From assembly GCA_016928995.1 (NCBI GenBank), contig JAFGJS010000034.1, positions 1 to 5,146 on the forward strand: a stretch of 5,146 nucleotides of DNA. Reading direction: 5' to 3'. This stretch comes from Candidatus Sumerlaeota bacterium. GTDB taxonomy: Bacteria; Sumerlaeota; Sumerlaeia; JAFGJS01. Both the position numbers and the translations under genes were made by a program. This document shows, piece after piece, positions 1 to 5,146 of this stretch. The notes under the pieces were generated by a model, which did no database searches, was not told the origin of the DNA, and saw only the letters and a list, made by a program, of their open reading frames with translations. The stretch's first letter is position 1; each line of letters starts with the position of its first letter.

Positions 1-75
1 GATTGATTATCGCAGGAGCGAGGATGCCTCAACTCACTGCTTTGTCAACCACCCCGTGGGGGGGGCACTTGGAAG

Positions 76-107
76 TTGAATCCGGGGATGTAAATAAGAA
101 TGATAAT
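76..107 (+). promoter_or_regulatory. Weak sigma-70-like promoter candidate upstream of the propeller gene
   Basis: A TTGAAT hexamer at 76-81 and a GATAAT hexamer at 102-107 resemble -35 and -10 boxes. The 20-base spacer is longer than the usual 16-18. Transcription from here would leave a leader of about 65 bases before the first ATG at 179. The segment is more AT-rich than the genes, as expected of a promoter region, but no other support is visible. The rest of 1-178 shows only a C4/G8 tract at 52-65 that could form a short GC hairpin, without a following T run. Confidence 0.2.
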
Positions 108-178
108 ACCTTTAACGCCACTAGCGAGGGCGGCTGTGCCACATTTTACTTTGGCGAATTTAAAATAGACCCGCCATT

Positions 179-2077
179 ATGCGACTCAGTATGAAGGGCA
201 TGCCAACATTGAATCAGGACGAAAAACAGGAAAGCAGGAAAATTCGCAATCGCCAGGCTGTGTATTATTTCGCGCGCGGCGTGGCGATGGTCGCGGGCGT
301 GTTCACGCTGGCCGTTTGCCTGATCCTGGCGGCGGACTTCGCGCGAGTGCGCCTCAGCGATCCGATGAATTCCCCGGCGCTCGAACGCCTGATCGAGGAG
401 TCGGTGAAGAATCCGAACGATCAGGAGCTGCAACAGGAAATTCGCGAGCTCGATCTGCTGGCGCGGCGCGCTTTCTTTCTCAGTCAGCGCTTCCGGAAAA
501 TCGGCGCATGGCTGCTCGCCATCGGCTTGACCGCGCTGCTCGCGGCGCTGAAGATTATGCGCGACTTGCGGCTGCGCTTGCCCGATCCAACGCAATGGGA
601 CGAGGCGCCGCCGGTCGAGGAGACGATCAAACTGACGCGCTGGCACGTGGCGGCATTCGGCGGGATTCTGCTGCTGGCCGTTGCGGCGTTGATCATCGGC
701 TCGCCCGAGTACGTTGGCGAGATGCTGGCGGAGACGGATAGATCGCCGATAATGGATGCGCCGACCGCGGCCGCGCCGCTGAAGCATCCGGATCGCGCGG
801 CGATCATGCGCAACTGGCCGGGCTTCCGCGGGCCGCTAGGCAATGGCGTGGCGGTGAATTCCAATGCGCCGGCGACCTGGAGCGGCGAGACCGGTGAGAA
901 TATTCTCTGGCGCGTGGAGACGCCGCTGCCGGGATTCAGTTCGCCGGTGTTCTGGGACGGGCGGCTGTATCTGACCGGCGCCGATGCGGACAAACGCGAG
1001 GTGTACTGCATTCATGGCGACACTGGCGAATTGCTCTGGTCGCGCGAGGTGACCAGCGTTCCCGGTTCGCCCGCGCAAGCGCCGGAGGTGATGGAAGATA
1101 CCGGCTATGCCGCGCCGACTCCGGCGGTGGACGGCTTCCGCGTCGTTGCGATGTTCGCCAACGGCGATGTCGCCGCGTTCGACCTCGACGGCAAGGCGCT
1201 TTGGTCGCGCAACCTGGGGCTGCCGGAAAATTCATACGGTTATGCCTCTTCGCCGGTGTTGCACGACGGGCTGGTTTTGATCCAATACGACAACGCCAAT
1301 GATCCGCGCGTGATGGCGCTGAACGGCGACACTGGCAAGACCGTCTGGGAGACGAAGCGGCCTGACGCGCAGCCCTGCTGGAGTTCGCCGGTGATGGCGC
1401 AGGTTGGCGGCATTCCGCAGTTCATCTGCTCCGGCAGCCCCTACGTTACGGCATACGATCCGGCGGACGGCAGGGAGTATTGGCGCGTGGAGATTGAGCC
1501 AGGCGAGATCGCTCCGACTCCCGCGTTCGCTGACGGCTTGATCTTCGTGGGGCATTCGAATATTTACACTGCGGCGATCGATCCGGCGAGCGCCGAGGGC
1601 GCGGAGAAGATTTGGGCGGGCGATGACCTGAGCGCCTTGCTGGACGTGGCCAGTCCGCTGGCGGCGAACGGGCGGTTGTACATCGCCAACAGCGGCGGCG
1701 TTCTGACCTGCGCGAACGCCGAGACAGGCGAGGAACTCTGGACGCATGAAGAATTCAGCGACGGATTTTACGCCTCTCCTTCGCTGATGGGAGACCGGAT
1801 TTATCTGACCGACATGGCGGGCGTCACGCATGTTTTCCGGGACGCCGATCATTGGGAATCGATCGCGGAGAATCCGCTGGGCGAGGAGTGTTTCAGCAGT
1901 CCGGCCCTGATCGGCGGGCGGATTTACCTGCGCGGGAAACAACGTTTGTTTTGCATCGAGGGAGGCGCGCAAAATGAACAGCTTATGGAAGAGGCGAAGG
2001 CGCGCGCGACCCAGCAGCAGGCGGAGCAGGAACAAGCCGTTCAGCAAGAAGCAACGCCTGACGAACCGTTGTTTTAA
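179..2077 (+). CDS. Membrane-anchored PQQ-like beta-propeller protein
   Basis: This 632-residue protein has three predicted membrane helices at about residues 34-53, 108-127 and 154-175. Basic flanks (KIRNR before helix 1, RDLRLRLR between helices 2 and 3) place the N-terminus and second loop in the cytoplasm. Residues 56-106, a charged helical segment, and everything after 175 would then be periplasmic. From about 212 a PQQ-like propeller begins with NWPGFRGPLGNGVA. An 'SP/TP-x-hydrophobic' motif recurs near 254, 312, 357, 402, 446, 491, 532 and 573, with W-containing strands between, which suggests eight blades. The tail (597-632) is rich in Gln and Glu. There is no CxxCH haem motif. PQQ binding is not shown; many such propellers are structural or bind proteins, as BamB does. 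Start codons at 179, 191 and 200 are all possible, none with a good ribosome-binding site; 179 is the longest choice. The gene lies 23 bases before the diaphorase gene and is probably co-transcribed with it. Precise role unknown. Confidence 0.9.
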   Translation: MRLSMKGMPTLNQDEKQESRKIRNRQAVYYFARGVAMVAGVFTLAVCLILAADFARVRLSDPMNSPALERLIEESVKNPNDQELQQEIRELDLLARRAFFLSQRFRKIGAWLLAIGLTALLAALKIMRDLRLRLPDPTQWDEAPPVEETIKLTRWHVAAFGGILLLAVAALIIGSPEYVGEMLAETDRSPIMDAPTAAAPLKHPDRAAIMRNWPGFRGPLGNGVAVNSNAPATWSGETGENILWRVETPLPGFSSPVFWDGRLYLTGADADKREVYCIHGDTGELLWSREVTSVPGSPAQAPEVMEDTGYAAPTPAVDGFRVVAMFANGDVAAFDLDGKALWSRNLGLPENSYGYASSPVLHDGLVLIQYDNANDPRVMALNGDTGKTVWETKRPDAQPCWSSPVMAQVGGIPQFICSGSPYVTAYDPADGREYWRVEIEPGEIAPTPAFADGLIFVGHSNIYTAAIDPASAEGAEKIWAGDDLSALLDVASPLAANGRLYIANSGGVLTCANAETGEELWTHEEFSDGFYASPSLMGDRIYLTDMAGVTHVFRDADHWESIAENPLGEECFSSPALIGGRIYLRGKQRLFCIEGGAQNEQLMEEAKARATQQQAEQEQAVQQEATPDEPLF

Positions 2078-2100
2078 TTCTGTAAAAAACTTGAAGCCAG

Positions 2101-4536
2101 ATGAGCGAACAGCAGATCCAAAATAACAGTCCAAGCGCAATGATCGAGATGGCCGAAGTCGATGCTATCATCGAATCCATCGGCCGTAGCGAGGATAAAC
2201 TGATCCCATTGCTGCAAGCGCTGCAGCGCCGCTATAACTACTTGCCGCAGGCGGCGCTGGAGCGGATCTGCGCCACGACAGCGATCACGCCCGAGGCGGC
2301 GATGGGCGTCGCCACGTTCTACTCGCAATTCCGGCTGAAGTCCGCGGGGCGGCACATCATCAAGGCCTGTACGGGCACGGCGTGTCACTTGAAGGGTGCG
2401 GAGAACGTGATCGACGCGCTCAAGCGGCATCTGGAGATCCCGGAGCACGGCGACACCAGCCCGGACGGCGAGTTCACCATCGAGCGCATCGCTTGCCTTG
2501 GCTGCTGCATGCTGGCGCCCGCGCTGCAGATCGACGACGTGATCTATGGCCACCTGAGCTCGCAGAACGCCCATCGCGCGGTGGAAGATTTCATCCGCGC
2601 CGCTTCCTCGCGCGGAAAGGAAGACGTGCCCGACGATGCCGGGAGCAACGGGATCGGCGAGGCGCGTGTGTGCCTTTGTTCCAGCTGCCGCGCCACAGGC
2701 TCGGACAAGATTTACGACGAAGCGAAGCGGCACGCCGCCATGCTGCGTCTGCCGGTGTCGATCAAGGTCGTCGGCTGCACGGGCCAGTCGTTTCATGCAC
2801 CCATGCTCGACATTGCGCTCTCCGGCGGCGAACGCTTCCGCTATGCCCGGCTCAAGCCGCAGGACGTGCGCGATTGCCTGCTGCGGCATTTCCAGCCCGG
2901 CGGCGGAATCCTGCGTCGCGTTTCCGCTCGCGTGACTCAGGCGCTGGAACGCGTGCTGACCGATGAAACCTGGGAGCCTTTGCCGCGTTATCAGCTCGAC
3001 GCGCGCAGCGGCCCCACGGACGCGTTCACCGGGCGTCAGATCAACATCGCCACCGAGCATTACGCCGCGATGAATCCGCTAAGTCTGGAGGATTACGAGG
3101 CGCACGAAGGTTTCGCCGGACTGCGTAAATGTCTGGAGCAGATGTCACCGGAGCAGGTGATTCAGGAAGTGGAGCAAAGCGGTTTGCGCGGGCGCGGCGG
3201 CGGCGGATTCCCCACCGGCGAGAAATGGCGGCTCGTGCGGCAGGCGCAGGGCGGCGTGAAGTATATCATCTGCAACGGCGATGAAGGCGACCCCGGCGCG
3301 TTCATGGACCGCATGCTGCTCGAATCGTTCCCGTTCCGCGTGATCGAAGGCATGGCCATCGCGGCTTACGCCGCCGGCGCGACGGAAGGCGTGCTGTACG
3401 TCCGCGCAGAATATCCCTTGGCGATCAAACGGCTGCGCGAGGCGCTCCGCATCCTGGAAGAGCGCGACATGATCGGCGGCAGCGTGCTGGGTGTCGGCCC
3501 GCCGTTGAATCTTTGGATCTGCGAGGCGGCTGGGGCGTTCGTCTGCGGCGAGGAGACGGCGCTGATGGAATCCATCGAAGGGCGGCGCGGCATGCCGCGA
3601 TATCGTCCGCCGTATCCCTCGGCCAGCGGCCTTTGGGGCCAGCCGACGCTGATCAACAACGTGGAAACCTATGCCATGATCCCGTGGATCCTGCGGCATG
3701 GCGGCGCGGCGCTGGCGGCCATCGGCACGGAAACCAGCAAAGGCACAAAAACCTTCGCGCTCGCCGGAAAAGTGAAGCGCGGCGGATTGATCGAAGTCCC
3801 GATGGGCCTCACGCTGCGCGAGATCATCGACGACATCGGCGGCGGCGCGCTCGACGGCAAGCGAATCAAGGCCGTGCAAACCGGCGGTCCGTCCGGCGGA
3901 TGCATTCCGGCGTCGATGTTCGATATTCCGGTGGATTATGAGGCGATCAAGGCCACCGGCGCGATCATGGGCAGCGGCGGGCTGGTCGTGCTCGACGAGG
4001 ACGACTGCATGGTGGACGTGGCGCGCTACTTCCTGGAATTCACCCGGAGCGAATCATGCGGCAAATGCACCCACTGCCGCGTCGGCACGCAGCGCATGCA
4101 TGAAATTCTCGAACGGCTGTGCAACGGCCAGGGCAAGCGGCAGGATATCGAGCTCCTGGAGCATCTCTGCCGGATCACTGCCAACGGCAGCCTCTGCGGA
4201 TTGGGCGCCACCGCGCCGAATCCCGTGCTGACCACGCTTGTGCACTTTCGCGAGGAATACGACGCGCACGTCGAAGGCCGTTGTCCGGCGGGCAAATGCA
4301 AGAGCCTGATCCGCTACGAGATCGACGCCACGTGCAACGGCTGCACGCTCTGCGCCCAGCGCTGCCCGGTGGACGCGATCCCCTCGCGTCCGTACGCCCG
4401 GCACGAAATCATCGAATCGCTCTGCACCCGCTGCGACATCTGCCGCCAAACCTGCCCCCTCGGCTCCGTGCACATCGTCACCGGCCAACCGGAAGAAGAC
4501 AATAAGCATCCCCGCAACGCCGAAAAAGCCGTCTAA
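2101..4536 (+). CDS. Fused NuoE-NuoF-type NAD(P)H diaphorase subunit (HydC-HydB-like), FMN and iron-sulfur
   Basis: This 811-residue cytoplasmic protein should pass electrons between NAD(P)H, FMN and iron-sulfur clusters. Residues 14-168 are NuoE-like with all four [2Fe-2S] cysteines (C90, C95, C132, C136). After a loose linker (169-187), residues 188-265 form a second thioredoxin-like domain with C191, C196 and C226, but Ser230 at the fourth ligand position. Residues 325-725 are the NuoF core: GRGGGGFPTGEKW (364-376) and CNGDEGDPGAFMDR (391-404) for NADH/FMN, CGEETALMESIEG (482-494), an SLBB region near 560-640, and [4Fe-4S] ligands C653, C656, C659 and C699. H723, C728 and C733 lie in the CPAGKC segment typical of HydB. 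The C-terminus carries two [4Fe-4S] motifs (C745/748/751/755 and C775/778/781/785). The order matches HydC plus HydB of NAD(P)-linked [FeFe] hydrogenases. HoxF has the NuoE-NuoF fusion but no C-terminal ferredoxin domain. A weak GAAG (2093-2096) precedes the start; ATG at 2140 is an alternative. The electron partner is not in the window, so no gene symbol is given. Confidence 0.93.
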   Translation: MSEQQIQNNSPSAMIEMAEVDAIIESIGRSEDKLIPLLQALQRRYNYLPQAALERICATTAITPEAAMGVATFYSQFRLKSAGRHIIKACTGTACHLKGAENVIDALKRHLEIPEHGDTSPDGEFTIERIACLGCCMLAPALQIDDVIYGHLSSQNAHRAVEDFIRAASSRGKEDVPDDAGSNGIGEARVCLCSSCRATGSDKIYDEAKRHAAMLRLPVSIKVVGCTGQSFHAPMLDIALSGGERFRYARLKPQDVRDCLLRHFQPGGGILRRVSARVTQALERVLTDETWEPLPRYQLDARSGPTDAFTGRQINIATEHYAAMNPLSLEDYEAHEGFAGLRKCLEQMSPEQVIQEVEQSGLRGRGGGGFPTGEKWRLVRQAQGGVKYIICNGDEGDPGAFMDRMLLESFPFRVIEGMAIAAYAAGATEGVLYVRAEYPLAIKRLREALRILEERDMIGGSVLGVGPPLNLWICEAAGAFVCGEETALMESIEGRRGMPRYRPPYPSASGLWGQPTLINNVETYAMIPWILRHGGAALAAIGTETSKGTKTFALAGKVKRGGLIEVPMGLTLREIIDDIGGGALDGKRIKAVQTGGPSGGCIPASMFDIPVDYEAIKATGAIMGSGGLVVLDEDDCMVDVARYFLEFTRSESCGKCTHCRVGTQRMHEILERLCNGQGKRQDIELLEHLCRITANGSLCGLGATAPNPVLTTLVHFREEYDAHVEGRCPAGKCKSLIRYEIDATCNGCTLCAQRCPVDAIPSRPYARHEIIESLCTRCDICRQTCPLGSVHIVTGQPEEDNKHPRNAEKAV
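2614..2628 (+). promoter_or_regulatory. Possible internal ribosome-binding site and in-frame GTG at the fusion junction
   Basis: The sequence GGAAAGGAAG (2614-2623) contains AAGGA, a good match to the anti-Shine-Dalgarno sequence. It sits just before a GTG (2626-2628) that is in frame with the 811-residue protein (Val176). The GTG falls in the linker between the NuoE-like domain and the second thioredoxin-like domain, where a separate HydB-type gene would begin. Starting here would give a protein of about 636 residues, close to the length I recall for HydB subunits. The spacing (about 4-5 bases) is short, and Lys-Glu codons in a linker could produce this by chance, so use as a start is speculative. 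Confidence 0.25.
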
Positions 4537-4548
4537 CTCCCAGTGTTT

Positions 4549-4659
4549 CCTTGGAGTGCGTAGGCCACGCCTGCGCCTTGAAAAAGCCTCATCGGGACGG
4601 CAAACGGCGCGATGGGGCCACGCAACGAAGGCGGCAGCATGGCCGCCGCACTCCAAAGG
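4549..4659. repeat. Long imperfect inverted repeat, Verrucomicrobia-type dispersed element
   Basis: The ends are perfect 10-base inverted arms: TTGGAGTGCG at 4551-4560 and CGCACTCCAA at 4647-4656, extended to CC/GG at 4549-4550 and 4658-4659 with one bulged base. Inside, GGCCACGC (4563-4570) faces GCATGGCC (4637-4644) with a mismatch, and a CGCCTT-like arm continues inward. A second inner stem pairs GCCTCATCG (4586-4594) with CGATGGGGC (4610-4618), with one G-T pair. Elements with these ends are, from memory, dispersed in Verrucomicrobia genomes. It starts 12 bases after the diaphorase stop codon, so the transcript could fold here and it may mark or protect the 3' end. No T run follows, so it is not a classical intrinsic terminator. 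Confidence 0.7.
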
Positions 4660-5070
4660 GTCTCACGTGTGTAACATCAGTTATTCAGCCAATTTCTTCA
4701 TAGCCTTGTATATATGCGAGCTGATCCAAGTCGGAGAAGAATTTCCTGAGGCCTTCAAGATACTTTCTTTGATGGGAGGAATGCTTTTTTTGAATATGAA
4801 GAATGATCTCGTTTTCATGGATTTCCTGAAACCACAATTCAAGCAATCCGCGTAAGCCCCATTATGACTTTATGTGATTTTTGCAGATAAACCTTGACGG
4901 TCAACAGAAATAATCCATGACCATATAACATTAATGGGTGTTTCTTGCAATTCGAGCGTTCCTTGTGATCGGGTGTTCATGAAGGAATTGAATCCTCGCC
5001 ATGCTGGGAACTTCGACCTTATTGATTTGTTCAGTGTCAGTTTTTGCCTTGCGTGATCAATGCTGCGTTT
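4660..5070. other. AT-rich intergenic stretch without a supported gene
   Basis: No convincing gene is visible. Several short frames are open in the same DNA. On the + strand, a frame opening inside the upstream repeat runs to 4855, with a hydrophobic C-terminal half. On the - strand, an unbroken 58-codon frame spans 4861-4685 without an ATG start; it reads as an amphipathic, charged peptide (for example LEGLRKFFSDLDQLAYIQGY). A further - strand frame ends at 4870 and begins inside the 3' hairpin element. None has a clear start signal or family match that I recognise. Short palindromes occur at 4894-4904 (TTGAC-G-GTCAA) and 4929-4936 (CATTAATG). The drop in GC against the two genes suggests true intergenic DNA or a decayed gene. 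Confidence 0.5.
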
Positions 5071-5146
5071 GAATGCGCCAAAGGCGCATGACATATCAGC
5101 CCAGGGCAACGCCCTGGGTATGCGCGTCACATCAGCCATGCCCTGA
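5071..5146. repeat. REP-like palindromic element with tandem hairpins, cut by the window end
   Basis: Two perfect hairpins lie close together. ATGCGCC (5073-5079) pairs with GGCGCAT (5083-5089) around an AAA loop, and CCCAGGGC (5100-5107) pairs with GCCCTGGG (5111-5118) around an AAC loop. The unit GCGC..(G/C)ACAT..CAGCC recurs in degenerate form at 5084-5101 and 5122-5137. The CCCAGGGCAACGCCCTGGG palindrome is, from memory, a common dispersed element in Planctomycetes and Verrucomicrobia genomes. Its translation on the - strand gives the 'PRALPWADM' peptide often called as spurious small proteins. The element probably continues beyond the window, so its full size and any linked transposase cannot be judged. 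Confidence 0.7.

Noticed and set aside
3-194. 63-codon + strand frame at the window start
   Set aside because: It overlaps the propeller start, lacks a ribosome-binding site, reads through a C/G homopolymer tract and has no recognisable motif. It is more likely upstream non-coding DNA.
1232-3060. Long minus-strand open frames opposite the two genes (302 codons at 1232-2140 and 328 codons at 2074-3060)
   Set aside because: They are opposite strongly supported coding sequence, are rich in Arg, Ala and His as expected of antisense reading of GC-rich genes, and show no recognisable domain.
4551-4656. Rho-independent terminator for the operon
   Set aside because: The stem is long and interrupted and is followed by AAGGGTCTC, not a T run. 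It fits a dispersed repeat better, though it may still affect the transcript end.
4556-4855. 99-codon + strand frame whose second half faintly recalls the helical part of RecO ('ELIQVGEEFPEAFKIL')
   Set aside because: Its first third lies inside the inverted repeat, where the peptide is Arg/Ala-rich and repeat-derived. The resemblance to RecO is a few residues with no cysteine motif, so it is not enough for a call.
4894-4904. TTGAC-G-GTCAA palindrome as an operator
   Set aside because: It is only eleven bases, there is no supported gene or promoter next to it, and a chance palindrome of this size is likely in 400 bases of intergenic DNA.
4870-5139. 89-codon minus-strand frame beginning 'MADVTRIPRALPWADM'
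   Set aside because: The start lies inside the palindromic element, whose translation yields this peptide in many unrelated places. No domain is visible in the remainder, although a fragment of a real gene in its C-terminal part cannot be excluded.
1-5146. CRISPR array, tRNA or rRNA genes
   Set aside because: No regularly spaced direct repeats with unique spacers, no tRNA cloverleaf with a recognisable T-loop, and no rRNA-like conserved segments were seen on either strand.

Overview
The window holds two complete genes on the + strand, PQQ-like propeller then diaphorase, separated by 23 bases. About 600 bases of non-coding, repeat-bearing DNA follow. The genes are GC-rich. The DNA after about position 4660 is clearly more AT-rich until a final GC-rich hairpin block begins near 5071. 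Three features suggest a bacterium of the Planctomycetes-Verrucomicrobia group, probably Verrucomicrobiota: the 'NWPGFRGPLGNGVA' type of PQQ-like propeller, the dispersed repeat bounded by TTGGAGTGCG/CGCACTCCAA, and the CCCAGGGC-AAC-GCCCTGGG hairpin element. This assignment rests on recall of those families, not on a search.

Region by region: 1-178 is upstream DNA with one weak promoter candidate. 179-2077 encodes a 632-residue protein with three predicted membrane helices, a probable eight-bladed PQQ-like beta-propeller facing the periplasm, and a Gln/Glu-rich tail. 2101-4536 encodes an 811-residue flavin/iron-sulfur protein that joins four modules: NuoE-like [2Fe-2S], a second thioredoxin-like domain, the NuoF-like NADH/FMN/[4Fe-4S] core, and a C-terminal 2x[4Fe-4S] ferredoxin domain. 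This corresponds to HydC plus HydB (HndA plus HndC) of NAD(P)-linked or electron-bifurcating [FeFe] hydrogenases, fused in one chain. 4549-4659 is a long imperfect inverted repeat directly after its stop codon. 4660-5070 has no gene I can support. 5071-5146 is a compact block of hairpins with alternative pairings, cut by the window end.

Working together: the short gap and shared strand suggest co-transcription of a membrane-anchored periplasmic propeller with a cytoplasmic NAD(P)H diaphorase module. The diaphorase would exchange electrons between NAD(P)H and a partner, but no catalytic partner (hydrogenase, formate dehydrogenase, NuoG-like subunit) lies in the window. The most interesting points are the HydC-HydB fusion, loss of one of the four cluster cysteines in its second thioredoxin-like domain (Ser230), a ribosome-binding-site-like sequence with an in-frame GTG at the fusion junction, and the pairing of this enzyme with a propeller protein.
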